Assembly (NCBI GenBank): GCA_002508425.1
Contig: DAKU01000020.1
Coordinates: forward strand, 1 to 18,121
DNA from: Methanosarcinaceae archaeon UBA470
GTDB taxonomy: Archaea > Halobacteriota > Methanosarcinia > Methanosarcinales > Methanosarcinaceae
Length of the DNA stretch: 18,121 nucleotides
Reading direction: 5' to 3'
The notes below the pieces were generated by a model. The model made no database searches. It was given only the letters and a program-made list of their open reading frames with translations, and had not been told where the DNA came from. Below are positions 7,366 through 15,255 of the stretch, one piece after another (within the stretch, counting starts at the first letter, position 1; each line of letters opens with the position of its first letter). The position numbers and the translations under genes were made by a program.

Positions 7366-7386
7366 ATAACCCTAATTTCCAATGTA
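7366..7386 (-). repeat. Degenerate ORB-like element, inverted
   Basis: On the minus strand: ACATTGGAAATTAGGGTTAT. It faces element 3 at close range. The G-run is only three, so this is a weaker call. Confidence 0.5.
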
Positions 7387-7581
7387 GCAATTGGAAAAAG
7401 GATGAGATAAAGGATTCACTTGCTTACATAGATCTTCATTATTCAAAAGCGCTAAGTTCTAGGAGAGTTTACTTCTTCTCTTTTTGGCGCTTTATTATGC
7501 AAATATCTTAGATAACTTATTTAGGTTATTTCACGTTTGCATGTTGAGTCCAAGTTTTTCAGTGGTAGGATGGTAATCAAA

Positions 7582-8817
7582 ATGCAAAACAAAGCTTTAG
7601 ATGGTCTGTTTCAGGAATTACTTGCAACTGAACCTATTTTCAATAATAAGGAAGTTTTGAGGCCGACATATACTCCTGACACCTTAGTGCATAGAGATGA
7701 ACAAATTAATAGTCTTGCAACTATACTGGTCTCTGCTCTGAGGGGTGACACTCCTTCTAACATTCTTATTTATGGTAAAACAGGCACTGGTAAAACAGCT
7801 GCTTCACGGCATGTAGGCAGAGAGCTGGAAAGAATAGGTGAACAACTCAATGTACAGTGTAGTGTGGTTTATGTCAACTGTGAAGTTATAGATACTCAAT
7901 ATAGATTGCTTGCTAATCTGGCAAGGCAGTTTGGAGAAGACGTTCCAATGACTGGTTGGCCTACTGATCAAGTCTTTTCAAAGTTCAAAGAAGCTGTAGA
8001 TTCGAAAAAACAAGTTATTATTATTATTCTTGATGAAATAGATAAGCTCGTTAAAAAGGGAGATGATGTGCTTTATAATCTTTCCAGAGCAAATTCTGAT
8101 CTCAAGCAGGCAAAAGTGAGCATGATCGGAGTTTCTAACGATCTTAAATTTACTGAGTTTTTGGATCCCCGGGTAAAAAGTTCTCTAGGAGAAGAAGAGA
8201 TCATTTTCCCACCATATGATGCAGATCAGATAAGTGATATTTTGGTTGAAAGGGCAGAAATAGCCTATAAAAAAGGCGTTTTAGAGGAAACTGTTATTCC
8301 TTTATGTGCAGCTTTTGCAGCCCAGGAACATGGAGATGCAAGGCGTGCATTGGACCTTTTAAGAGTTGCAGGAGAACTTGCTGAGCGTGAAAAGAAACCG
8401 CATGTTCAGGAAGAACATGTCAGGCGAGCCCAAGATAAAATAGAGGTTGATCGAGTCATTGAAGTCGTTAAGACTCTTCCAACACAGTCGAAACTTGCAC
8501 TTTGCTCTATCATAAACTTAAGGAACAATGGTTACAAGAACGTTACCACTGGAGAGGTATACAATGTCTACCGTCAGCTGTGTATAAACGTAGATATGGA
8601 TATTCTGACCCAAAGACGTGTGACTGACCTTATGTCAGAACTCGATATGCTTGGTATTGTTAATGCTCTGGTAGTAAGTAAAGGCAGATATGGAAGAACA
8701 AAAGAAATAGTTTTGAGCGTTCCTGTATCCAGCACACAGCGTGTACTTTTTGAGGACTACAGACTTAAACCACTTGAAAACTTCAAACCTGTCATAACAA
8801 CTCAAATGCACTTATGA
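7582..8817 (+). CDS. cdc6: Orc1/Cdc6 replication initiator
   Basis: An AAA+ ATPase that binds ORB elements at the origin and loads the MCM helicase. Counting from the ATG at 7582 (411 residues): Walker A GKTGTGKT (65-72), Walker B ILDEID (149-154), sensor 1 GVSND (183-187), candidate arginine finger in DPRVKSS (around 197), sensor 2 GDARRALDLLR, then a C-terminal winged-helix DNA-binding domain over the last 100 or so residues. I prefer 7582 because GGATGGT lies 7 bp upstream and the protein then starts MQNKALDGLFQELL, close to relatives. ATG 7570 or TTG 7537 would add 4 or 15 residues. It lies directly next to the ORB array, and the copy at 7329-7350 is in its upstream region, so autoregulation is plausible. 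Confidence 0.96.
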   Translation: MQNKALDGLFQELLATEPIFNNKEVLRPTYTPDTLVHRDEQINSLATILVSALRGDTPSNILIYGKTGTGKTAASRHVGRELERIGEQLNVQCSVVYVNCEVIDTQYRLLANLARQFGEDVPMTGWPTDQVFSKFKEAVDSKKQVIIIILDEIDKLVKKGDDVLYNLSRANSDLKQAKVSMIGVSNDLKFTEFLDPRVKSSLGEEEIIFPPYDADQISDILVERAEIAYKKGVLEETVIPLCAAFAAQEHGDARRALDLLRVAGELAEREKKPHVQEEHVRRAQDKIEVDRVIEVVKTLPTQSKLALCSIINLRNNGYKNVTTGEVYNVYRQLCINVDMDILTQRRVTDLMSELDMLGIVNALVVSKGRYGRTKEIVLSVPVSSTQRVLFEDYRLKPLENFKPVITTQMHL

Positions 8818-8857
8818 TGTTGTTTTCTGATAAAAAATATATCAGAAAGGCAACATC
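8815..8857. terminator. Bidirectional hairpin shared by the convergent cdc6 and signal peptidase genes
   Basis: The left arm 8815-8832 (TGATGTTG then TTTTCTGATA) pairs with the right arm 8840-8857 (TATCAGAAA then GGCAACATCA) around an A-rich loop. There is one small internal irregularity. The cdc6 stop codon (8815-8817) is in the left arm and the signal peptidase stop codon (8842-8844) in the right arm. Confidence 0.65.
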
Positions 8858-9399
8858 AGCCTTATCTTTCCTATATAGGGTATACGATACCTGGCAATTC
8901 CTATGATCCACTCTTCTTTTACTGGTGTTAAATAACTTATTTGTCCTTGCTGATCATAGACCATATTTGTTTTTTCATTGTCACCTTTGGTGATGTAACC
9001 ATCATGAGGAGCTGCTGGTCCTCCTTCCCACATAGGCTCTCCTTCTTTTACAAAATGCATGGCTCTATGAATAATCGGTGTTACATCTTCTCTTCCATAA
9101 GGCCTGTATAATATAACATCCCCATTTTCCTTAAATGATACATAATCACTAGATGCATCTGCTTTCGTGATTACAGATGTTCTTTCTATGTTTTGTATAA
9201 AAATTATGTCTCCGATGTTCATGTGTGGTTCCATACTCCCGGATTCCACAGCGACCATTGGTGTCCACATACCAAATATTATGTATGAAATGGTTGAGAA
9301 CGCTAACACCGCTGCTACCACAGATAGTATATCTCTAGCAAATGAAATGTAAAAATTATCGCTGTTTCGAAAAGTTCTAATGCCTTCCTTTAGATCCAT
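8842..9399 (-). CDS. Signal peptidase I, archaeal/ER Ser-His type
   Basis: Removes Sec signal peptides on the outer face of the membrane. The 185-residue protein has one N-terminal transmembrane segment (about 23-43), then the catalytic-serine box VESGSMEP (51-58, Ser55), GDIIFIQ (63-69), GDVILYRP (93-100), IIHRAM (109-114) with His111 in place of the bacterial catalytic lysine, and KGDNEKTN (138-145) with the conserved Asp140. The Ser-His-Asp arrangement matches archaeal and eukaryotic Sec11-type enzymes (S26B). There is no C-terminal anchor. The ATG at 9399 has GGTGA 4 bp upstream (plus-strand 9404-9410 region). It is divergent from polB and convergent with cdc6, so it is a single-gene unit inserted between two replication genes. 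Confidence 0.93.
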   Translation of the reverse strand: MDLKEGIRTFRNSDNFYISFARDILSVVAAVLAFSTISYIIFGMWTPMVAVESGSMEPHMNIGDIIFIQNIERTSVITKADASSDYVSFKENGDVILYRPYGREDVTPIIHRAMHFVKEGEPMWEGGPAAPHDGYITKGDNEKTNMVYDQQGQISYLTPVKEEWIIGIARYRIPYIGKIRLMLPF

Positions 9400-9524
9400 T
9401 GTTTCACCGGATGCTTTTAGATAAGAATTACAATAGTTTCTTCCTTCCCATTACAACTATATAAGAACATAGCATATAGGCCACATTACTTTCCTTGGAT
9501 TTCCCCGGGATTGAAAATTTGTGA

Positions 9525-9536
9525 CAAAAATATTTT
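9525..9536 (+). promoter_or_regulatory. Predicted TATA box of polB
   Basis: AAAAATATTTTC, 24-35 bp before the ATG at 9560, with no Shine-Dalgarno site between. A leaderless start is predicted. Confidence 0.5.
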
Positions 9537-9559
9537 CTTACTCCTAAACCCGATCCTCT

Positions 9560-11113
9560 ATGAATCAGATAGAAGTGATTACCGTTTTCCTGGCAGAAGG
9601 ATATCAAATAAGCCCAAATGCTGTGGAATTGATATGTTGTCATTGCAATCCACATAGTCTTATGGATGACATCTTAAAAAATCTGGACCCTTCTGTATTA
9701 GTAGTAGATGTCGAACATATTAATGAATTCATTGAAAAAAATGATTTTCAAGAAAAATATGCAATCCCTGAAAAAAAATCATTGTCTGATAATGGTCATA
9801 TCCTTCCTAAAATAGTTGCGCCAATTGATTCTGCTGTTAACTGTGTTCTTTCCAATAATCCTGTTGATATTTTAATGGATATCACAGATAATTCTACATG
9901 TGTAGGAGAATATATGGAATTTGTCCAGTTTTTTAGGAATCGATACAGCAGGTTAAGTGAGATGATCAGAGGCAGATTAAATTCCAGGCCCATAGAAAGC
10001 TTGAACAAATACCGTAACAAGAGCATAGGACGCCGTGAGGGCATGGATAAAGATATGAAAGAAGTTTCTATCATTGGCATGGTCTCAGATCTCAAAAGCA
10101 CAAGTAATGGTCATAAGATGATACAACTTGAAGATACTACAGGTTCCATTTCAGTGTTGGTACGAATGGCTGATAAAGAGCTATTCGAACTGGCTAATCG
10201 TTTTGTACTGGATGAAGTGGTGGGTATTACAGGTGCTCTTACTAACGATGGCAAGTTGCTTATAGCTAAAAAGATCACTATTCCTGATTTGCCAAACACT
10301 TTGGGTCAAAGAAAAAGGTCATATGGCAAAGCTGTGTTAACTTCTGATGTTCATATAGGTAGCTCCACATTTTTGGAGGATGAATGGTATCGTTTTATTG
10401 ATTTTCTAAAAGGTGATACTGACAATGAGGCAATGGCTGAATTGTCCAAAGAAGTCCGATACCTTGTTGTCGCCGGGGATTTGGTGGATGGAGTGGGTAT
10501 CTATCCAGGACAGGAAATGGAATTGAAGATACAAGATATATATCAACAGTACAAAAAAGCTGCTGAATATTTTAGTGAGATACCCAAACACATCACAGTT
10601 ATAATATCTCCGGGTAATCATGATGCTGTAAGACAGGCAGAGCCACAGCCCATGTTGCCAGAGAATATAAGGGCCGATTTTTCTGAAAATGTTACTTTCG
10701 TGGGAAACCCTTCGGTTGTTGATCTTGATGGTGTGAAGCTTATGATATATCATGGCAGGTCTATTGATGATCTGGTGGCATCTATTCCGGGAGTATCTTA
10801 TCAGGAGCCCACAAAAGCTATGGTGGAAATGATGAAGCGCAGACATCTTTCTCCTATTTATGGTAGCAGAGTATCCATAGCTCCTGAAAAACAGGACCAT
10901 TTCGTGATTGGACAGGTGCCAGACATACTACATTGCGGTCATGTGCATACAGTGGGCGTGGAATGGTATAAAAATGTCCTATTGGTGAACTCGGGTACAT
11001 GGCAGTCCCAGACAGAGTTCCAGAAAAGAGTGAATGTCGTTCCCACTCCTGCACAGGTGCCTGTAGTGGATCTTAGTACTCTCAAAACTACTATTCTCAA
11101 GTTTGCAGAGTGA
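9560..11113 (+). CDS. polB: DNA polymerase D (PolII) small subunit DP1
   Basis: DP1 is the proofreading 3'-5' exonuclease subunit of the archaeal replicative polymerase PolD and pairs with the large subunit DP2, which is not in this window. The 517-residue product has an N-terminal helical region (1-60), a variable linker (60-160), an OB-fold domain (about 166-242, KEVSIIGMVSDL onward) and an Mre11-like calcineurin-type phosphoesterase domain with metal motifs DVH (263-265), GDLVDG (306-311), GNHD (352-355), YHGR (397-400) and GHVH (460-463). All metal-binding motifs are intact, so exonuclease activity is expected. The position close to orc1/cdc6 and the proposed origin recalls the replication cluster of Pyrococcus. 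The start is the ATG at 9560, probably leaderless. Confidence 0.96.
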   Translation: MNQIEVITVFLAEGYQISPNAVELICCHCNPHSLMDDILKNLDPSVLVVDVEHINEFIEKNDFQEKYAIPEKKSLSDNGHILPKIVAPIDSAVNCVLSNNPVDILMDITDNSTCVGEYMEFVQFFRNRYSRLSEMIRGRLNSRPIESLNKYRNKSIGRREGMDKDMKEVSIIGMVSDLKSTSNGHKMIQLEDTTGSISVLVRMADKELFELANRFVLDEVVGITGALTNDGKLLIAKKITIPDLPNTLGQRKRSYGKAVLTSDVHIGSSTFLEDEWYRFIDFLKGDTDNEAMAELSKEVRYLVVAGDLVDGVGIYPGQEMELKIQDIYQQYKKAAEYFSEIPKHITVIISPGNHDAVRQAEPQPMLPENIRADFSENVTFVGNPSVVDLDGVKLMIYHGRSIDDLVASIPGVSYQEPTKAMVEMMKRRHLSPIYGSRVSIAPEKQDHFVIGQVPDILHCGHVHTVGVEWYKNVLLVNSGTWQSQTEFQKRVNVVPTPAQVPVVDLSTLKTTILKFAE

Positions 11114-11183
11114 TTTTGATATTTCTTTGAAGAGTATCTCTACACTTCCTTCAATATTTTATATCCAGGCTTTATTTACCAAA

Positions 11184-11193
11184 GTATATATAC
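11184..11193 (+). promoter_or_regulatory. Predicted TATA box of taw1
   Basis: The perfect palindrome GTATATATAC, 24-33 bp upstream of the ATG at 11217, preceded by the purines AAA as a BRE-like element. This is the clearest TATA box in the window. Confidence 0.65.
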
Positions 11194-11216
11194 TCCAAAT
11201 CTTAACTAAATCCCAA

Positions 11217-12155
11217 ATGTCCTCTCAGAAATACAATTTACCAGATTTTACAGATCTTTCTTCTCTTCTCAAAAAGCAAGGTTATAGTCTTGCAGGGAAT
11301 CACTCAGCTGTCAAGACATGTCTATGGCTTCGTAGGGCAATGAGAGATGAAGGTCAGTGTTATAAAGCTTCTTTTTACGGTATAAAATCACATAGATGTC
11401 TCCAGATGACTCCAACTCTCATGTGCAACCAGAGATGTTTGCATTGCTGGCGTCCGGTGGAGGTAGATGCGCCTGCGCCTTTGGAATGGGATTCTCCATC
11501 GGAAATAGTGGGGTCTTGTATACAATCTCAGAGGAAGTTAATATCAGGTTTTGGTGATTCTAATCGAAGGGAATTATGGTTAGAAGGCAATGAGCCCAAG
11601 CATGTAGCTATATCTCTGTCAGGCGAACCTACAATGTATCCTTATCTTGCGGAACTGGTTGAAGAATTCAAAAACCAGGGGTTGACAACTTTTGTTGTCA
11701 GTAATGGTACTAACCCTGAAATGATGCGGTGTATAAATCCTTCTCAACTTTATATGAGCCTGGATGCCCCAGATGAAGAAACATATAACAAAGTATGTCG
11801 TCCCAAATCGGTTCAATTGTGGAACAAGCTGAATACCTCCCTTGAAGTCTTGAAGAACAAAGATACAAGGACAGTTATACGCATCACCCTGATAAAAGGA
11901 GTAAACATGTTCCAGCCACAGGGTTATGCTGAACTCATAAAGAAAGCTGATCCCGACTATGTGGAGGTAAAGGCTTACATGCATCTGGGTTTCTCAAGGA
12001 ACCGTCTTCCTAGGGAAGCAATGCCATCACATGAGGAAGTCCTGGATTTTTCCCGACAAATAGCAGACCACTTGGGTTATGCAGTTGCTGACGATGTTGA
12101 GATCAGCAGAGTAGTATTGCTATCAAGAGACGGTTTAATCTCTCATCTTGAATAG
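11217..12155 (+). CDS. taw1: tRNA 4-demethylwyosine synthase (radical SAM)
   Basis: Taw1/TYW1 condenses pyruvate carbons onto N1-methylguanosine-37 of tRNA-Phe to make 4-demethylwyosine, the tricyclic core of wybutosine-type bases. From the ATG at 11217 the protein is 312 residues. The radical-SAM cysteines are C70, C74 and C77 (CNQRCLHC). C35, C48 and C61 keep the 13-residue spacing of the second Fe4S4 site described in Pyrococcus TYW1. SLSGEPTMYP and VSNGTNPEMM follow. The reading frame is open back to 11103, but that would add 38 residues with no family likeness; a strong TATA box at 11184-11193 and the absence of a Shine-Dalgarno site favour a leaderless start at 11217. It ends in TAG, the only such stop in the window. 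Confidence 0.94.
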   Translation: MSSQKYNLPDFTDLSSLLKKQGYSLAGNHSAVKTCLWLRRAMRDEGQCYKASFYGIKSHRCLQMTPTLMCNQRCLHCWRPVEVDAPAPLEWDSPSEIVGSCIQSQRKLISGFGDSNRRELWLEGNEPKHVAISLSGEPTMYPYLAELVEEFKNQGLTTFVVSNGTNPEMMRCINPSQLYMSLDAPDEETYNKVCRPKSVQLWNKLNTSLEVLKNKDTRTVIRITLIKGVNMFQPQGYAELIKKADPDYVEVKAYMHLGFSRNRLPREAMPSHEEVLDFSRQIADHLGYAVADDVEISRVVLLSRDGLISHLE

Positions 12156-12287
12156 CATCTACTTGGCTTACAGCAATATCTTTAAAATACCTGTCATAAT
12201 CTATATTTATATCAAGATCTACATAAAGCCAAATTATAAATTTAGATATTATCTCATCATTCAGTCTTACTATGGAGTATTAACACA

Positions 12288-13532
12288 ATGACAGAACAAT
12301 CTGCTCATAAGAAGTATGAATTCAAAAAGAAACTGGAGGAACTCAGGGTCAAGAAAGGTCGTGGGACAGAACTCATTTCTTTATATATTCCTCCTGACAA
12401 ACAAATATTTGATATCACTTCCCAGCTCAAAGGAGAACATGGGCAAGCGGCAAACATTAAGTCCAAGATCACAAAGGATAATGTGCAGGGTGCTATAGAG
12501 TCCCTGCTTGCAAGGCTTAGATACGTGGAAGTTCCTGAAAATGGTATCGTTTTCTTCACCGGTGCTGTTGACATCGGTGCTAACAAGACAAATATGGAAA
12601 CCACTACCGTTGAACCCCCTCAGCCAATAGTGACATACAGGTATCACTGCGATTCCAGTTTTTACCTTGAGCCTCTTGAAGAAATGCTTAAAGATTCAAA
12701 GACCTATGGATTGCTGGTTCTAGACAGACGTGAGGCAGCTGTGGGCTTGCTCGTGGGCAAACATATTGAGGCTCATAGGACATTAACTTCTACAGTACCT
12801 GGAAAACAGCGAAAAGGTGGTCAGAGTGCTCATAGATTCCAGCAGTTGAGGCTCATTGCTATCCACGAGTTCTACAAACGTATAGGAGATGCTGCAAGTG
12901 ATGTATTCATGGCAGTGGATCCGAAGAATTTTGAAGGTATTCTCATAGGTGGTCCCTCTCCTACCAAGGAAGAATTCGAGTCAGGTGAGTTCCTGCACCA
13001 CGAGATGAGGAAGAAGATACTTGGCCTTTTTGACGTTGCCTACACTGATGAATCCGGCCTTCCAGAACTCGTTAACGCAGCAAGTGAGAAGCTTTCAGAT
13101 ATCGATCTCATCGCAGAAAAAAAGCTCATCCAGCGTTTCTTTACAGAACTGGTTTCCGAATCAGGCAAAGCGGCTTATGGAGAAGAATCTATCAGGGCGA
13201 ATCTCCTTATAGGTGCAGTGGAGGTCCTTATGATATCTGAGGATCTCAGAGCAGAAAGACTGACCATCCGATGTCCAAATGGTGACCACGAGGCAAAACT
13301 GACAAAAGCCTTCAAACCTGGAGAGGACTATTTTTCCCCAGGTCCTTGTCCTGTTTGTGGTTATTCCATGGAAGTTGTAGAAAAAGTAGATATCGTAGAC
13401 GAACTTTCTGAAATGGCTGATCAGATGAACACCCAGGTGGAATTCATTTCAACTGATTTTGATGAAGGTTCACAACTTATGAACGCTTTTGGCGGTCTGG
13501 TTGCTATATTAAGGTTCAGCACGGGTGTATAA
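12288..13532 (+). CDS. prf1: Peptide chain release factor aRF1
   Basis: Recognises stop codons and triggers release of the finished protein, working with aEF1A and ABCE1. The 414-residue product has the eRF1/aRF1 layout: N domain with NIKS (56-59) and the YxCxxxF motif (Y119, C121, F125) for stop-codon reading, M domain with the catalytic GGQ (177-179, KGGQSAHRF), and a C domain with a zinc minidomain containing CPNGDHE and CPVC. The residue before NIKS is Ala where the usual motif has Ser (AANIKS rather than ASNIKS). The ATG at 12288 has GGAG about 10 bp upstream. argS follows with a 14-bp gap, so the two are probably co-transcribed. In pyrrolysine-using methanogens this factor must still handle UAG. 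Confidence 0.96.
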   Translation: MTEQSAHKKYEFKKKLEELRVKKGRGTELISLYIPPDKQIFDITSQLKGEHGQAANIKSKITKDNVQGAIESLLARLRYVEVPENGIVFFTGAVDIGANKTNMETTTVEPPQPIVTYRYHCDSSFYLEPLEEMLKDSKTYGLLVLDRREAAVGLLVGKHIEAHRTLTSTVPGKQRKGGQSAHRFQQLRLIAIHEFYKRIGDAASDVFMAVDPKNFEGILIGGPSPTKEEFESGEFLHHEMRKKILGLFDVAYTDESGLPELVNAASEKLSDIDLIAEKKLIQRFFTELVSESGKAAYGEESIRANLLIGAVEVLMISEDLRAERLTIRCPNGDHEAKLTKAFKPGEDYFSPGPCPVCGYSMEVVEKVDIVDELSEMADQMNTQVEFISTDFDEGSQLMNAFGGLVAILRFSTGV

Positions 13533-13546
13533 AGCGGGTGTTGTCC

Positions 13547-15250
13547 ATGTATCTGAATTTCAGAAGACAAGTTGAAACATTATTAAATGAAACTATTTCC
13601 CAGCTTGGAATTGAAGCTGCAGATCTTGACCTTGAGCCATCCAAGCATGCAGATATGGCCTCAAAAGTTGCTTTTAGGATCGCATCAAGGGAAAAGAAGA
13701 ATCCAAAGGAACTGGCGGAAACCATAGTTAAAAACGCTAATGTCAACAAGTTTCCCTTGATCGGTGAAATGAGGGCTATGGGTCCTTATATCAATATAAA
13801 CACTTCCAGAAACTACATTGAAGAAACATTTTCAAAAATAAGGTCTGAAGGTACATCGTTCGGAGGAGGTTTCTGTGAAGGTAAGATCCTCCTTGAACAT
13901 ACTTCTGCAAATCCCAATGGTCCCTTACATGTGGGTCATATCAGGAACTCAGTCATTGGTGACACTCTAGTCCGCATTCTCAGAAAAGCTGGTTATAATG
14001 TTGAGACCCAGTACTATGTGAACGATATGGGACGCCAGATAGCTATTGTCTCCTGGGCGCTTTCACATTTTGATTTTGATACATCAAAAAAATCAGACCA
14101 TTCCATAGCAGATGTTTATATTAAGGCTAACGTCAAGCTTGGGGAAGAACCTGAAAAAATAGCAGAGATCGATAAGCTTATGCAGCTTGTGGAAAAAGGA
14201 GATGATGCTACAATAAAGAGCTTCAATGAAGCTGTTTCCCTTGCACTTGATGGTATAAAAGAAACTCTTTTGCGCATGAACATATACCATGACAGTTTCC
14301 CTTACGAATCAACTTTTGTAAGGTCCGGTGCTGTTACAAGGATAATTGAGGAGATCAAAGCCACTGGTCATACAAAGGTCGATGATGGTGCCCTTATGTT
14401 GGATCTGGAGGATTACGGTTTTGAGAAGAAACTGGTGGTGCAGAGATCAGATGGTACTTCTCTATATAGTACAAGGGATCTGGCATACCATGAGTGGAAA
14501 GGTGAACGAGCTGACCGTATGATTGATATTCTGGGGGCTGACCACAAACTTATTTCAGGTCAGTTAAAGGCAACTCTCAATCTTCTGGGAAAACCTGAAC
14601 CAGAAGTGGTCATATTTGAGTTCGTTTCTTTGCCGGAAGGTTCCATGAGTACTAGGAGAGGCAAGTTCATTTCCGCAGATGAGTTGTTGGATCAGGTGGA
14701 AGAACAGGCTTTTGTGGAAGTTGATATGCGCAGGCCAGAGATGCCCGTGGATTTCAAACAAAAAGTATCCAGGATGGTAGGCATTGGTGCTGTGAGATAT
14801 GATGTTATTAGAGTATCACCGGAGAAATCTACGGTTTTCAACTGGAAAGAAGCCCTTGATTTCGAAAAACAAGGTGCACCGTTCATCCAGTACTCACATG
14901 CCAGAGCATGCAGTATACTAAAGAAGGCTCAGGAAGAAGGAGTATGGAACGAGTCTTTTGATATGGATCCTTCACTGCTTGTAGAGGATACGGAAGTAGA
15001 ATTAATAAAAAAGATGGCTGCCTTTGACAGCATCATAGAGCAGTCTGCAAGAGAGCTAAAACCACATACTTTGGCCATTTACGCCAGAGAGCTTGCAGAA
15101 TCCTTCAATCAGTTCTACCGTTTCGTTCCCGTGATAAATATCGATGACGAAAAACTGAGAGTTACAAGACTTGGACTCGTGAACTGTGCACGCATTACAT
15201 TAGCCATTTCATTAGAGACCCTGGGCATAGATGCTCCAGAGTCTATGTGA
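13547..15250 (+). CDS. argS: Arginyl-tRNA synthetase
   Basis: Charges tRNA-Arg with arginine. The 567-residue class I synthetase has the N-terminal Add1 domain typical of ArgRS (1-110), the HIGH motif as HVGH (128-131, in NPNGPLHVGH), the YVNDMGRQ signature, the KMSKS counterpart MSTRRGK (367-373), and a C-terminal helical anticodon-binding domain (about 430-567) ending with the DALR-type stretch (YARELAESFNQFYR). I chose the ATG at 13547, which has GGGTG 6 bp upstream; GTG 13538 or TTG 13541 would add two or three residues. It lies 14 bp after aRF1 and ends 5 bp before a convergent small gene. Confidence 0.97.
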   Translation: MYLNFRRQVETLLNETISQLGIEAADLDLEPSKHADMASKVAFRIASREKKNPKELAETIVKNANVNKFPLIGEMRAMGPYININTSRNYIEETFSKIRSEGTSFGGGFCEGKILLEHTSANPNGPLHVGHIRNSVIGDTLVRILRKAGYNVETQYYVNDMGRQIAIVSWALSHFDFDTSKKSDHSIADVYIKANVKLGEEPEKIAEIDKLMQLVEKGDDATIKSFNEAVSLALDGIKETLLRMNIYHDSFPYESTFVRSGAVTRIIEEIKATGHTKVDDGALMLDLEDYGFEKKLVVQRSDGTSLYSTRDLAYHEWKGERADRMIDILGADHKLISGQLKATLNLLGKPEPEVVIFEFVSLPEGSMSTRRGKFISADELLDQVEEQAFVEVDMRRPEMPVDFKQKVSRMVGIGAVRYDVIRVSPEKSTVFNWKEALDFEKQGAPFIQYSHARACSILKKAQEEGVWNESFDMDPSLLVEDTEVELIKKMAAFDSIIEQSARELKPHTLAIYARELAESFNQFYRFVPVINIDDEKLRVTRLGLVNCARITLAISLETLGIDAPESM

Positions 15251-15255
15251 AATTT

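Larger units (their letters stand above)
6966..7386. other. Putative chromosomal replication origin (oriC) beside orc1/cdc6
   Basis: The region between mfnA and orc1/cdc6 has no credible gene. It carries ORB elements with the archaeal pattern TCCAGTGGAAAnnAAnGGGG: two on the plus strand (7153, 7192), one on the minus strand (6966-6987), and weaker copies at 7329 (plus) and 7366 (minus). Between the outer-left and inner copies lies an AT-rich stretch (about 6990-7150) with long A and T runs and TTTAAAT, suitable as the unwinding element. An initiator gene next to an array of inverted ORBs is the standard architecture of archaeal origins (Pyrococcus, Sulfolobus, haloarchaea, methanogens). What I see is the repeats and the neighbour gene; origin activity is inferred. 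Confidence 0.85.

Noticed and set aside
7086..7511. Two small plus-strand reading frames (63 and 74 codons) in the mfnA-cdc6 region
   Set aside because: They run through the ORB elements and AT-rich tracts, have low-complexity F/I/K/N-rich translations, and lack convincing start signals.
11103..11216. N-terminal extension of Taw1 by 38 residues
   Set aside because: The extension overlaps the end of polB and the TATA box and has no likeness to the family; the ATG at 11217 fits better.
14645..14665. Non-canonical KMSKS (MSTRRGK) in ArgRS as an anomaly
   Set aside because: Degenerate KMSKS motifs of this form are usual in archaeal arginyl-tRNA synthetases.
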